Part shown: positions 10,646 through 23,600 of the stretch, in pieces
Numbering within the stretch: the stretch's first letter is position 1
Layout: the number at the start of each line of letters is the position of its first letter
Source: Zygnema circumcarinatum
Lineage: Eukaryota; Streptophyta; Zygnematophyceae; Zygnematales; Zygnemataceae
DNA: 64,000 bases
Reading direction: 5' to 3'
Assembly: GCA_037447605.1 (NCBI GenBank)
Contig: CM074804.1
Location: 1,193,331 to 1,257,330, forward strand
Made by a program: the position numbers and the translations under genes
The notes under the pieces: model-generated
What the model was told of the DNA's origin: nothing
The model's input: only the letters and a program-made list of their open reading frames with translations
Databases searched by the model: none

Positions 10646-13600
10646 ATGGCGGGCGAGTTGCCTGTGACGGACGTGGAGGGCGGGCACGAGCAGGACCACG
10701 CTCTGCCCAAGAAGACCTCCTTCGTGGACGGCGCCACGTACACCCTCTCCGTACACGGCCTCACCTACAAGGTGCGCTCGTCGCTGGGGGCTTTTGTCCT
10801 GTCTGCACGCCCTCTCCAAAGAGACCGTCACCCAACGTCTATGCTTTCCGTGTTCTATTTTCGGACCAATGCGGCGACCAGCCTTGAGTCTCCCCCCCGT
10901 AATCCTCTGCTCTAATGACGGGCAGTCTCCCTTTTCCCCTTTTTTTTTTTTTTTTTCAACTTGGGCGCGTTCAGGTGGTGACGAAGACAAAGAGTGGTAC
11001 GGAGGACAAGGTGCTGCTGAACAACATCACGGTGAAGGCCAAGTTCGGAGAGATCTTGGCCGTGGTGGGCCCCTCGGGGGCGGGGAAGTCCACCTTCCTG
11101 GACGCTGTGGCGGGGAGGATCGACTCCAAAAGTCTGCAGGTGCAGAGAATGCACAGTGGAACGCCTCCTCAGGGGGGAGAGAGAGAGAGAGAGAGGGAGG
11201 GGGGAGGGGGGAGGGGGGAGGGGGGAAGGTGGGGGGGAGGGCGTGAGAGGGGGGAGAGGAGAGAGAAGGGGTGGCGAGAGTTAGGGCCAGGGGAACAGAG
11301 AAAGGGCATAGATGAACGGGGGAAAAGTGTGGTGAAGAGGGAAGGTGAAGAGGAATGGGTGTATGAGAGAGCGAGGTGGGGAGGGTGAGAGGAGGGAAGG
11401 AGAAACTAGGTAAACGGGAGAGTAGACACAGGGAGGAGGGAGGAGGGAGGGGGGAAGTGGGTGAGAAGGGAGTGAGGATGGAGCAGAGAAAGAGATAGGC
11501 TTTCAGGGAGAAAGGAAGGAGGTAGAGAGACTAGGAAGGAGCGAGGGAGACAGAATAGAAAGTGAAGATGCGGATTAATGCGCTGCACCAGGGAAGCCCC
11601 TGCTCATCACTGGCTGCTCCGCACATGCCCTTAAAAGGAACTCTGAAACCCTTAAACCTATACATCAACGTGCCACCAAACTGACCAAAACTCTCTCAAA
11701 CCAACGCCTTCAAAACCCCTTAGCCCACCCGCAACCAAACACTCCACAACCTCACTGTCCCACCCCAATGCAGCCCCTCCTCCTCCATTTCACTCTCCTA
11801 ATCGATCGCGGTGATGTTGTTGTTTGTGCCTTCGCGGGGCGGGGCAGGGGTCCATTCTGGTGAACGGCAAGCCGATCGAGTCCTCGTTCAAGCGGCTGAG
11901 CGGGTACGTGATGCAGGACGACCAGCTCTTCCCGATGCTCACGGTGCGCGAGACGCTCATGTTCAGCGCGCGGCTGCGCCTCCCCGAGGCCATGGACCGC
12001 AAGGCCAAGCTCGAACGCGTGGCCATGCTCATAGAGGAGCTCGGCCTGCAGTCATGCGCCGAGACCAAGATCGGGAACGCCGAGGTCTCTCTCTCTCTCG
12101 CTCTCTCTCTCTTTTTTATCTATCTTTTTCTCTCTCATACACACAAACACACACGGCTGTTGCTTATCTTGGAAAGTTTTCGTTTGTTGTTTTTCTTTTC
12201 AGCGATTGTAAGAGTTCAAAATTTCCAAAGTCTTGAACTGTGGATCACTAACCCTTCGACTCTGATAAAAAAAAGTTGATGTTGTCCCTCCGTTTGAAAA
12301 GAAACTAATGGAGAGCAACTAGGAAAGCGCAACGAGGAAATACTGAAGTTGTCCTCTTGCTCTCTCTCTCTTCCCTCAATCTCTCCCTTCCCTCTCTACC
12401 TCCCTCCCTCCCTCCCTCCTTCCCTCCTCGCCTCCCCATTCAGGTCCGCGGAGTTTCCGGAGGAGAGCGGCGCCGCGTCTCTATCGGAGTCGATCTCATC
12501 CACGACCCTCCCGTGCTGTTCTTGGACGAGCCCACCTCAGGCCTGGACTCCACGTCAGCCCTAAACGTGGTGCAAAATCTGCACGACATTGCGGAGCAGC
12601 GCAAGCGCACCATTGTTCTCACTATTCATCAGCCCTCGTTCCGCATTCTCGAACTCATTCACAACTTCATTATTCTTGCAAGGGGAAACACCATATACCA
12701 AGGCCCATACAACGGTCTGATCGACTACTTCAGAGAGTTCGGAAAGGATGTTCCGGAGCATGTGAGAACCTTAAAACTGTGGAATTGGTTCAAGCTGAGA
12801 AATCTTGAATAAATCTAGGAAGATTAGAAGGGTTTTATAAGCCTTAGGATGTCAGTACAATTTTTAAACTGCGTTGCATACCTGTAAATATAGGTTGCTT
12901 GCGATTTACAAGTGTCAGGAACCCTCTAACAGTCTTGGTTATGATTGTGGCCAACGCGCAGGTGAATGTCCTTGAGTACGCACTTGACACTATTGAAGAG
13001 CAGGAGAAGAGTGACGAGGGCTTGGGGCCCCTAATCAAGTTTCAGGTATGTTCTCCCACTTCCCTTCCGTTCTCCTACTCCTTCTCCCCTTTAGTCACTC
13101 CTCCCCGCCTGCAGCTTTCTCCCTCATCGTCTCAGCCACTCTCTCTTTCGTTTTGCACTCCCAAGTCTCCCTCCCCAAACCTCCCTCTGCCGGCCTTCCC
13201 CCTCCCCTGCTCCCACTACCTCCCCACAGTCAAACCAAAAGCCACGTCTCATGGTCTCCGAGTCAATGGGTCATGTCATGAACAACTGAAATGAGATTTT
13301 CTTGGGAAACTTTACTCCTTTAGGGCTCGAGAGTGCCTGGAATTGTGACAAATTTGGTTTTCGCAATCACACACTAACTTTGTTCTCCTCCCCTCCTCCT
13401 CCCTCCCTCCCTCTCTGCTGTGCTGCTGCAGGAATCAAAGGCCCATTTGGCGCAGGGGCTGAGCATGCAGAGCAGCATGGGGGCCCTCCCGGCGGCGGAC
13501 TTTGCCACCGGCTTCATCTCGGAATGCGTTGTGCTCGCAGATCGCAATGTCAAGAATATCTTCCGCACACCGGAGCTCTTCTTTGGGCGGTTGGGACTCA

Positions 13601-14821
13601 TGGTGAGAGGGAGAGGGTGAGAGGGAGAGGGAGAGAGAGCGAGGGAGAGGGAGAGGGAGAGGGACAGAAAGATGGAGAGGGAGAGAGAGAGGGAGGTGGA
13701 GGGGGAGGGTGAGGGGGTGAACCTACTGGATAGATGGAGAGAGGAAAGAGTGGAAAAGGAGATGGGAGAAGAGAGGTTAGTGATAGAGGTAATGTCACAG
13801 AAGGGAGTAGTGCCGGTGGAAGAGAGAGAGCATACTGCAGGCCTTTTGAGTGTTTTTTCGGGTTTTTTTTTTACTGGTTCACTTTGTGCTGTAGGGCCTA
13901 TTCTAATTTCGTCTTTTCAACCTGCAGTGTATGACCGGCTTGATTCTCGGCTCCCTTTTCTTCAATGTCAACCTTAAAGGAGACGGAATTAGTCAACGCA
14001 ATTCATTTTTCGCTTTCGCCCTCGCCCTCCTCCTCTTCACTTCCACAGAAGCCCTCCCCATCTTCCTCGATGAGAGGCAAATTTACATTCGAGAAACCTC
14101 TCGGGGCGCCTACCGCACCTCGGCCTATGTGATCGCGAATGCTGTCGTCTTTCTTCCGTTCCTCTTCATTCTCGCTTTGGTGTTCTCGAGCATTTCATAC
14201 TTCATGGTGGGGCTCTATGGCAGCGCGGAAGCCTTCTTCCTTTTCGTCTGCACCATGTTTCTCACACTCGCTGTGGCAAATTCCTACGTCATATTTTGGG
14301 GCGCATTTGTGCCGAACTTCATCACGGGGAACACGATCGTCACAGCGACCACGGCGTTCTTCTTCCTCTTCTCTGGGTTCTTCATTCCAAGGTGAACCCT
14401 TCTCACGATATGCCCCTTCCTCCTCCCTCTCTTCCTCGTCTCTCCCTCCCTCTCCCTCTCCCTCTCCCTCTCAGCCTTGTGTCTCCCCGTCTCTCCCTCC
14501 CTCCTCCCCGTGAAGCCTAATGGATTGTATTGAGGTGCTCCGCCTCGCAGAGCTCAAATCCCCAAGTACTGGATATGGCTGCACTACCTCTCCAACTTCA
14601 AGTACCCGATCGAGCTGCTCGAGCAGAACGAGTACGGGCGGATCGACGCGTCCTGGAACGACAACGGAGTGATCAAGAGCTCGGACGACCTCCTCAGAAG
14701 CTTCTCGGCGGGGAAAGTGCACGTGTGGGCGAACTGCTGCATCATGGCGCTCTTCTTCGTGGGCTACCGCGTCCTCTTCTACATCGCCCTCCGCTTCCAA
14801 ACGAGGGCCGTACGGAAGTAG
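10646..14821 (+). CDS. ABCG (WBC) half-size ABC transporter, copy 1
   Basis: Eight exons: 10646-10771, 10975-11139, 11848-12084, 12444-12761, 12962-13045, 13432-13602, 13928-14391 and 14551-14821; 611 residues with every phase in agreement. The nucleotide-binding domain comes first: Walker [10 protein letters not shown] at 74-82, the signature V-S-G-G-E at 180-184, Walker B V-L-F-L-D-E at 200-205, and the switch H-Q-P at about 238. The membrane domain follows, with family landmarks [13 protein letters not shown] and R-E-T-S-R-G-A-Y-R and several hydrophobic spans; it ends near [11 protein letters not shown]. The E-H-x-N-x-x-E-[FY]-A-L-D motif after the ATPase domain places it nearest the plant ABCG1/2/6/16/20 group, whose members export lipid precursors of suberin or pollen wall. 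It must dimerise to work. The substrate here is unknown. Confidence 0.92.
11160..11570 (+). repeat. Purine-rich GA/GGGA tract in ABCG intron
   Basis: About 400 bases of GA, GGA and GGGA words on the coding strand fill the first half of intron 2. A similar shorter tract occupies intron 6 (13603-13760). Open frames here are only repeat translations. Confidence 0.85.
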
Positions 14822-15517
14822 AGCCTTGTTAGAGGGCCTTGCTTCGTTTTATAGATGGGGGATGGTGCTGCTTTAGCGGTAGTTATGGGGTTGTTGCACG
14901 AGCACATGATGGTGCATGCACGAGAGCATGTGGGACTTGGGGGGGTAAGGCTAGGGGCGGGTAGTGGGTCTAGGGCATGAAGTGGTCATATGGGTCACAT
15001 GTTTATTGTTTAGTCAGGTACGACTCGCTGTGATGGAAGAAAAGTGTTATGGTCCCGCTTAAAGGGACGAACAAGAAGTAACGATGTATGATTCTATTCC
15101 AATTGTGGTCTGGTTCAGTGTGAATACTCATGTTGCTCATGAACAATGATGCGATGTAAGGCTTGGGAGAGAGCCATGACTACAACATTTCCAACCATTC
15201 CGTGTTCGCGCGTGTCCAATCAAAATGTGAGCACATAAAATTGGAAAATCTCGGAGGGCCAATTTTAAAAAGGCTCGGTGTGCACGGGGTAGGGCAGTCG
15301 CAGGCCGTTCGTATAAACTGCCTGTCCAAGTTTTTGACGAAAAACTGTTCGTTCAGTGCAGTACGGTCGACTGTAATGTACGGACTTCCCTCCAAGCCCT
15401 AATTAAGCATACCCCCTCCCGCTCGCTCTCCTCGCTCCCTCTCTCCCTCTCTCGCTCTCTCCCTCGTCTCTCTCTTCCCGCACTTGTAGGGTTTTCTGCT
15501 GCTGGGAAAGCGTCGCC
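14822..15517. other. Intergenic between ABCG copy 1 and Tom20
   Basis: No gene seen. The left part is the ABCG 3' flank. Immediately before the Tom20 start there is a CT-rich leader (about 15411-15477) and a TAGGGTTTT telo-box-like word at 15487-15495. Confidence 0.55.
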
Positions 15518-17378
15518 ATGGAGATGCCGCGTGAAGAAATGGAGCGGCTCATTTTCTTTGAGCAGACGCGCGAGCAGGCGCAGGCGGAGTACCGCAAAAA
15601 CCCGCACGATCCCGAGGTGCTGCTGCGCCAGCCATGGATGCTGATCTCTGCTTTCTATTTTGTATCATGTTCCTTTGTTTTGGTTTTTGTGCTCTCTCGG
15701 TGTCTCTCCCTTCATTCTTGTCGAGGCTAAGGGAGCCCTTACCGAGGGCTCGTCAGGGGCTCTCGGGCATGGGAGAGGGAGGGAGCGGTGGAAAAAGGGG
15801 GGTGGAGAGGATGGGAAGGAAGAAAGAGAAGCAGGAGAGTGGGAGGGAGAGAGAGAAGGGAAGCTGTTATTAGGGTTCGGTAGGAGGCTGTTCCTGGAGT
15901 AGTGGGTAACAGGTTCTCCGGCTCCCTTCCTCCTATGTTTAATTTTAGAATCATCTGCTCACTCTCCCCAATTTTCCCGTTCGGCCCTTCCTTCTCCTTT
16001 TTCTTTCGTTTTTCCCCTTTTTTATTTTTTCTCTTTGTGTGTTTTTTGCAGGCGCTAACGAAGCTCGGTAGGACGTTAATAGAGCTGGCGCAATTTTCTC
16101 AGGGCCAGGATTCTTTCGACCTTATCAACGGTGAGAGTAACTTTAGGGTTGGGCTGCAAATTCGTTACTATTACTCAGAAACCAAATATCCTTCAGAGGC
16201 AGGCATACTCTCGCCTACACTTTTAGCGTCCTCCTGCCGACTTTTCTGCTTTCTTTTACCCTCCCTCTCCCTGCCTGCTCCCTCCCTGCCTGCATGCTGT
16301 TAAGCAAAGCCTCTTGTGTCCATTGTTTGTTTTCAATGCAGATGCAATTTCTAAGCTGGAGGAAGCAGTGAACATTGACCCAAAGAGAGACGAATCTTTC
16401 TGGTGGCTCGGGAACGCCCACACCACGCAGGGCTTTCAGACTCCCGACTCACTTCTTGCAAATGTGTGCTTCCAAAGGGCTGCCGGACGGTTTAGAGAAG
16501 CAATTGAACTGGTAAGTGATGATCCCCATTGTTATAGGTGTTTGAGGATGGTAGAGGAAGAGGGAAAGAAGGGGGTGCGGGAGGGAGTCGTAGGGGGGAT
16601 TCAGGGGAGCAACTACGCCAACGCTGTGGAAGCTGTTTATAATATAATTCTTTAGGAAAACGGGGATAATAACAAACCTTGTTGTGGTGTGAGATTATGT
16701 GAATATAAAGATTTTAAAAAAGCAATGTGTTTTTTCTGGTTTTTTGCACCAGGACCCGACCAATGATAGCTACAGGAAGTCTTTGGAGGTCTCCTTAAAG
16801 GTAAGGAACTTCTCCAACAAGCCTTGTACTCCACCATATGGGGTTTTGTGCACACATTTTCTATTTTTTCGGGTTTTTTTTTCGGTTGACCAATGCTACC
16901 ATCACGTTTTCTTGCATCTTCAGGGCCCTGAACTCCACCAGGAGATTCAGAAGCAGCTTGTTATGCAGCAGCAGCTGTCAGCGGGCGTGCAGGCGGTGGG
17001 CAGCAGCGAGCCCAAGGTATTCCCGACATGCGTTTCCCTAATTGTGCATCCTTGTTCTCATTGTCACTTAGAATCGTAAGGTTTAATTTTAGGGTTTGTG
17101 GGGGGATGGAGAGGTGGAGAGTTGGGTAGTTGGGAGGAGGGGGAAGAGGAGGGAATCCAAAATAACGTCTTAAGCATCCCCTGAAGACCCTTGAAGTCCC
17201 TCTCGAAACCCTAAAATTGAAGCATTTTCATATGATGCATGTTTTTTGTCAGGCGGCGAAGAAGAAGAAGTCGAGCGACTTTGGGTATGATGTGGCGGGG
17301 TGGGTCATTCTTGCTGCGGGAGTGGCTGCATGGCTCGCAATCCTCAGCGTGAAGGCCGGCCCACCCCCCGGGAGGTGA
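15518..17378 (+). CDS. TOM20: Plant-type Tom20 mitochondrial import receptor
   Basis: Six exons: 15518-15616, 16052-16130, 16342-16511, 16753-16800, 16924-17016 and 17253-17378; 204 residues, matching the usual 200-210. The N-terminus E-R-L-I-F-F-E-Q-T-R and the TPR-like A-I-S-K-L-E-E-A-V-N-I-D-P-K-R-D-E are typical. So are the plant pattern G-N-A-x-T-x-x-x-F-x-T-P-D and the tail K-K-K-K-S-S-D-F-G-Y-D-V-A-G-W-V-I-L-A-A-G-V-A. Plant Tom20 is anchored in the outer membrane by this C-terminal span (about 174-191), the reverse of the animal/fungal orientation. It binds presequences within the TOM complex. The donor of exon 1 (GAG|GTGCTG) was chosen because it gives exact length agreement with the family (N-P-H-D-P-E-A-L-T-K-L-G). 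Confidence 0.95.
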
Positions 17379-17915
17379 CCCGTTCTTCACTCAAGATAAT
17401 AGAAAAAAGGGAACTCGGGAAACATTCGGAAGGAGTTGGAGAGTACGGAATGGAAATGAGAAGCGCATGTAATGAGAGAAAAAAGGAGATGGAGAAAATT
17501 GGAGGATTGTTTTGGGGAAGGCGGCAGAAGCGGGAGAAGCTTCCTGGAAACCGCCCCATGGCGGTCCGTGTAGATTGCCTCTTCTTGTAGGAATGAAATG
17601 TGGGGAGGTGCGAGTCTCTTTGTGTTCACGACATGTTTTTTTGTGTGCATAAGCACTTTCAGTCAAGGGTTAACCAAATGCCATTTTTTTTCATTCCGCC
17701 CTTGTCTGTTTTGTTCAAGCGAGGTACCTTTCATGAAGTGGGGTTTCGCCGTTACATGTTGATTGACAGAGTTCATAAAAAAATCGCTCATTTATACATG
17801 GCCGTGCTGCGGCACGCAATCCTATCCAAGGTTTGAGAAAACAAACCGAATTCCTTTGCCCAAATTTCTAGGAAAAAACGGTTTATATTTACATGCATGA
17901 GCCGCATACAGACTG
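17379..17915. other. Convergent 3' ends of Tom20 and the gankyrin-like gene
   Basis: The Tom20 (plus) and ankyrin (minus) stop codons face each other across 537 bp. This space holds both 3' UTRs; I see nothing else. Confidence 0.6.
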
Positions 17916-19509
17916 TCACGGGGGCTCGGTCGCCATAGCCTCCCCCCTGCCTCCCTCCAAGAGGGCTCGAAACTCCTTGTTGGGCGCAAGAGAGAGGGCG
18001 GACTGCCCCTCCCTGTCCGTACATGTCACATCAGCGCCGCTCTGCATAAGCAGCCGCACCTCCTGCAGGCCCTTCCCATCGCTCTCGTCACAACATGGAC
18101 CATGCAATAAATCCCAAGAAGAGGCAAACTTGAAACCACAAATGTGGGAACTGCAAAACGTGAACTTTTGCATCTCTATAGATGTATGCATGCATGTATG
18201 CTTCCATGGCATGGCAGGGATGACATGCGCTCGCCTCTTCATGTGCGCATGTGACAGCCATCATGAGGGGGGTTTGGCCCTCTTTGTCCGTGGCGTCCAC
18301 TTTTGCGCCTGCGGAAAGGAGAAGCGCGCACAGGGCCGCCTTCCCAGCGCTCGCTGCTCGGTGCAGGGCAGTGCACCCGAGCTGTGGAGAACAATAAAAT
18401 ACCGTCAGAGAGAAAGTGAGGAGAGAAAGAGAGGGGGAGAGGGAGGAGGGAGAGAGAGAGAGTGGGGAAAGAGAGTGGGGAGAGAGAGAGGAGGGGGGCG
18501 AAGGGGGGAGAGAGAGAGAGAGTGAGGAGAGAAAGAGAGGGGGAGAGGAAGGAGGGAGAGAGAGAGAGTGGGGAAAGAGAGTGGGGAGAGAGAGAGGAGG
18601 GGGGGGAAGGGGGGGAGAGAGAGAGAAAGAGAGAAAGAGGGGAAAGGAATGGGGAAGGGGGAATGGAACAGCTCTGCCGAGTAGCGATTGATCCATACGC
18701 CACCAGACTAAACACAACACACGGTGAGGAAACGACAAATGAAAAGAGAATCACTCCCTCACCAAAATGCCCAAACAATAACCCAAAGTGATCGAGAAGA
18801 AAACAAACCAAAAAAAAATTGAATCATTGATCAAATATGCCACTTTACCTGATCCTTCAAGTTTGGCTTCGCTCCATGAGCCAACAGAACCCGCGCAACA
18901 TCTATCCGACCTTTACTCGCTGCGTAATGAAGCGCCGTTCTCCCCCCCTTGTTCGCCAAATTAGGGTTCACGCCACCCTCCAAGAGGGCCTCCACAACCT
19001 CCTCGTGTCCACAGCTTGCCGCTGACTGTCCCCACCAACCCCACCTTCAAGAACTTCAATCCAAAAAATCCCAAATTCTTATTCTTATTCTTGTTCTTCA
19101 AATTCTTTCTGAAATTTAAACCCAAACCCTTATGTGAGGTTCAGAGCAGAGACCCACCAGCAGCGGAGTCCACCCCTCGTCATCGCAGCCGTCCCCGTCT
19201 GCCCCCACTCCCCCTCGCAGGAGGCCCCTCACCACCTGTCCTTCCCTCCGGCCACGTGTCCTCCCTTCAGCTTCCCTGAACCCTTCCTCTCCCTGCCTCC
19301 ATCCTACCCTAAAACCTCATCTCAGCCGTTCCCTGAACCCCCGCGTACCACCTCACCGCAGCATGGCCTCTCGCTGCTGCCACGTGGAGGATGCTCCGTT
19401 GATCCTCGTTCCGCCGCTTGCGCAATTCCGCCACGTCAGCATTTGAGAGCGCTTCAAAGAACGCCACGTGGCCCGCCTCGGCCGCTTTGAAGGCGATCTC
19501 CTCCGCCAT
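17916..19509 (-). CDS. Gankyrin/PSMD10-like ankyrin-repeat proteasome chaperone
   Basis: Five exons on the minus strand: 19509-19357, 19235-19158, 19025-18849, 18381-18256 and 18083-17916; 233 residues (human gankyrin has 226). Ankyrin repeats run almost the whole length, for example S-I-L-H-V-A-A-A-R-G-H, D-E-G-W-T-P-L, G-G-R-T-A-L-H-Y-A-A-S-K-G, G-C-T-A-L-H-R-A-A-S-A-G and D-K-E-G-Q-T-P-L-M. The G-R-T-A-L-H-Y-A-A-S-K-G and G-C-T-x-L-H-R-A-A-S-x-G pair is characteristic of the PSMD10 family, a chaperone for assembly of the 19S base. The last junction uses a weak donor (GCT|GTCACA) and acceptor (ACGAG|AGC). I chose it because it restores the family repeat length exactly, and it is the least certain join. 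The start ATG precedes A-E-E-I-A-F-K-A-A-E-A-G. Confidence 0.86.
18416..18627 (+). repeat. Two-copy 106-bp tandem duplication of a GA tract
   Basis: Within intron 3 of the gankyrin-like gene a purine-rich unit starting GTGAGGAGAGAAAG at 18416 recurs at 18522, with nearly identical interior sequence. This gives a period of about 106 bp. It looks like a recent slippage or unequal-exchange event. Confidence 0.75.
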
Positions 19510-20662
19510 GGCGCGCTCCCTCCCTGTCTCTCCCTCTCCTCCCTCTCCCAGTGCTAGCTGAGTGCTAGCTGAGTGCTAGCTGAGTGCTAGCTGCTGGGTG
19601 TGTTCACTGTCACCGTTCAGTAAGAGTTGCAATAACGGCCGTTCTACTGTACTGATCTGTACTGGAACGGCGGTCTCGTCACGTGGGCCTGATTTTCATC
19701 GTGGTTTGTTCTCGACATTTCCTTCGGGGGAGGACGACATTCACAACTTCACTTGACTACCATTGTATTGCGACTGCCCTTGACTTCATAACTTCACTGC
19801 TTTTTTCGACTTTTAATAACAAAAAATCGTTGCATGTCATCAGCATGTTCGCCGTCAAGGCACCAACAACATCATCATGGACAACAACATGACATCATCA
19901 CCCCTCCACCATGAACATAAGCCACAGTAACACAGAGAACAATGACCACGCTGTTAAGAAATCCACTGAACGGACACAGCTCTCACACATGCGCTCATTC
20001 GTCTGCGATGTTTGAACTTTCCTTCGTGTTTATCCTTTCTAGAGGCCACACACTCAAGGCAAGTCCCTACGCACGCCCCTCGGGACCTGCCAACATCGCT
20101 ACTCTGTACATAAAGCCGAACGCTTATTTGCGCACGCTCTTTCTCACCCACACACCTCTTCTCTCTCTTACTCTTTCTCTCTACCTCCTGCTGCACTGGA
20201 ATCCCTTGAAGGCCCTCCAGAGCTACTCACACAGCACAGAAGCTCTGCATTCAGGAACAGTTGATTTCACCATAGAATGGACTGATGCTTTACCATAGAG
20301 GGGTTGAGAGGTTCAGAGAGACGCCCCTTCTCGATAAACTCGCAGAGAGAGGGCTCAGCACTATTATGGAGGAAACAACGCGAGCATGGCATAGAAATAT
20401 CTAAATGGTAGCCTATGGATTGTTATTACTCTTTATCATGTTTTCTGTCTCTCTCACTGTCCCACATTTACGTTTCCGGCTATGAAGCGAAGAAAGGTTT
20501 CATACACTTTTGTTCATCCGCCGCTATGCCTTACCCTCCCCTCCTCTGAAGACAACGCGAAAATTCAGAGGAAGAAAGGAAAGAGAAAGAAAGTGCGTAA
20601 AGGGGAGTGTTTCAGGAGAGACAGGAGAGAATGGAGGCGAGGGAGGGAGAGTAGGAGAGAGG
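19510..20662. other. Intergenic, upstream of gankyrin-like and downstream of AP2
   Basis: No gene could be supported. The left end is the promoter and leader of the ankyrin gene and contains the 11-bp tandem repeat. An A/T-richer middle (about 19680-20130) has no recognisable coding. The right end is the 3' flank of the AP2 gene. A possible alpha-helical frame at 20482-20895 is a shadow of the AP2 3' region. Confidence 0.5.
19550..19593. repeat. Four perfect copies of an 11-bp unit
   Basis: AGTGCTAGCTG is repeated four times without change (19550, 19561, 19572, 19583). Each unit contains the palindrome AGCTAGCACT/AGTGCTAGCT overlap around GCTAGC. It lies 41-84 bp upstream of the ankyrin gene start codon, so probably in its leader or core promoter. 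Confidence 0.85.
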
Positions 20663-23600
20663 TCATCGCGACACTGCATGGCCGAGACCCCAGTAGTCTA
20701 ATGCCAGCAAACCAGCCCCCTGTTCATCCACTCCCCCTGCTATTCCGCCTGCCAAGTCGTCATATTCCGAAGCCATGCCCACATTGGAGGGTGGGAGCAG
20801 AACCCCCCCCAGCGCCATTAGCCGCTGGTCGACTCGCTGCATGTCCTCCTCGGCAGCATCCGGAGCCATTTGGCGGAGGGGAGACATGGGGTTAGCAGGG
20901 GTATTAGGTACCATTCGGGAGGAAAAAAGCGACCCATAGTCTGCGATTCCCATCATGGACCCTGCACCTGGCCCGCTATGAGGACCAGGACCATTCCCTC
21001 CGTTGCTGCCTGCTTCAACCGCAGAATTGCCTGGATTACCTCCCCCTCCTAAATACCCTCCTCCTGGCCCACCTCCCCCTGTGCCGTGCCCCCCACTGCT
21101 CTCAGCCCATGGCAGAAAACCTTCACCTCCTCGGCTATGGCTATCCACATTGGGCACTCGGCTGTTCCCCGGCTGCTGCTGCCGCTGCTGTGTCTGCTGA
21201 TGTTGCTGATGGTGTTGTGAATGCTGCTGCTGCTGCTGATGATGTTGCTGCTGCTGTTGGTAATGCTGCTGTTGCTGATGCTGCTGTTGCTGATGATGTT
21301 GCTGTTGCTGCTGATGATGTTGTTGCTGTTGATGATGTTGCCGCTGTTCATCTGAGCTGTTCCCTGGTTTCATCCCATCTTCCAACAGTTCTCCTCGTTG
21401 CACCAACTGCTGTCCGAGCTGAGTTTGCAGCATCATAAGCTGCGCTGCCTGCTGAGCTTGCCCCCACAAATCCTGCTGACTCCCCTGCCCTGCTTGACCT
21501 CCTGCTGCATCTACCACCATCCTGGGGATGCCCACATTCGGCCATACAGGGGCCAACACCGGCCCCCCCATATTTGACGGACGCGCAAGATTAAGAGGCC
21601 AATTCAATGCCTGCAAATTTGCCAAGGAAAGCTGCGCAATAGGCCATGTAGCAGGAGCTAATCCGAGGTTCCATGCCGGCCGTTGCGGCACAGTTTGCTG
21701 TTCCTGCGTCTGACTTTGCAGAGCCGTTCCTTGCTGTGCTGCAGCAGCTGAAGACAGTCCACTCCCTCCGACGGGTCCCCTCTCTACCCCCGGCGATCCA
21801 TGGCTGCCGATGACACCCGGCGCTGCTCCTGCCATGGCTGCATTTGCAAGAAGGAGAGGAAGCGGAGGGAGAAGGGAGATGCTGCTCTGCGAGTTCTGAA
21901 CTGCAGTTGAGGGTGCTCCTCCTGCGGCTGATGCAGGGCCTCCCTCAGGCATTCCAAGAGGCATTAAAGGTAGAGTGGCTTGGGCAGGCGGGAGGTTTCT
22001 CCCTTCCTGCCACGTTCCCTTAGCCGATCGGCTCTTGCTGAAGGAGGGATTCGCACGTAGATCTATTGTTGGCATAATTGCAGAGGATGAAGGGATAGAG
22101 GCTTGCTGAGGGGAGGAAAGGGTGAGGACAGGAAGGGAGGCCTTTTGTAGGGGGGACTCCGCTTCAGGGGAGGAGGGAGGAGAAATTTGCTGCGCTCCTG
22201 CTCCCCCATGAGCTCCTGCAGGCTGACCTGCAGGGGCTCCATCTGCTGAGGGGGGAAGGCCCGGTAAAAACATGCCCATATTTCCCTGCAACCTGCAAGA
22301 ATAGAAGCACGTTTTGCGTTTTTCCGGCTTTAAAGGTATACCAAAAGACCTTTACTGGCCCCCTGCACTCTGCCCCTCCCTTCTTGTCGAAAACACGTTC
22401 CATCCCTCAAAAAAAGCGATCCCCCAAAACAAAACAGACAAGAAAAACAGCAGAAAAGGTACCTGTCCGGGAAATTCAAATACGCTTTACTCCCGCGCAG
22501 ACGGTACGCTGCAACATCGTACGCTTCTGCTGCATCCTCCGCATGATCGAAAGTCCCCAGCCATATCCGGCTCCTTTTCCCCGGCTCTCTTATCTCCGAA
22601 ACCCACTTTCCCCATTTCCGCAGTCTCACCCCCTTATATCTTTTGGCGCGCGTCGTTCCTGCCAAGGGGTCTACTCCCGTAGTCTGCGCTACTATCGCAG
22701 AGCCCCTCTTTCCCGCCTCCTCACTACTCCCTCCTCCACCACCTGCTCCTCCTCCTCCTTGCATAGTCGCGGATCTCTCCCTCTCTTGCACTGCTCCCCC
22801 CCCTTCAGCCATGGCTTCCGCTTTACTCCTTCCCCCCCCTAGACCCTCCCCTCCCTCTCCATTTCCTCCTCCGTACCCATCCCCTCCGTACCTCGCTCCC
22901 CCTCCCTTCTCCGACGCTCCCTCTCCCTCCTTCCCCCCATATCCTCCTATCATTCCAAAAGGGAGCGAGGTGGGCGAATGCGCAGCCTCCTGCCCGCCGT
23001 TTTGATGGTTGGCAAGGCCCTGTGAACCCCATGGATGAGCTCCATCGGCGCCTTCCTGGATGTTTCTGAGTCCTCCTTGAGCACCCGCCATGGGGCCAAA
23101 TAGGGGCCGAGCGACGTCCATAAACTCTCCCGCATCCTCTCCATCCTCCCCCTCCTCTCCCTCCCCGTCTCCTTCCTCATCTCCCTCTCCGTCTACCTCT
23201 CCCTCTCCCTCTCCCTCTCCCTCTCCCTCTCCTCCTCCCTCCCCATCTCCCTCTCCCTCTCCTTCTCTCTCCTCGTCTGAGTCTGCAGGGCGCGATCTTT
23301 TTAAGAGGAGAAGCTCCACCGCCGTTACGTTCACTCCATCCACCTCGTCTACATGTCGCTTTCGAGGTTCCGTTCCGTCGTTCCCGCCGCTTCGCTGCTC
23401 CTCCTTCTGCCACGCTGGGGCGCGCTGCGGCTTCTCCCACTGCGACTGCCACTCCGCCCCGCCCTCGTCTCCCATTTTCCGCTCCCTCCTGCCATCGCTC
23501 TTCCCAGCATCTCCCTCTTCCTCTCCCTCTCCCTCGTCCTCCCCTTCCCCCTCTCCCTCTTCTCCCTCTCCCTCCCCATCCTCCCTCTCCTCCCTATCCT

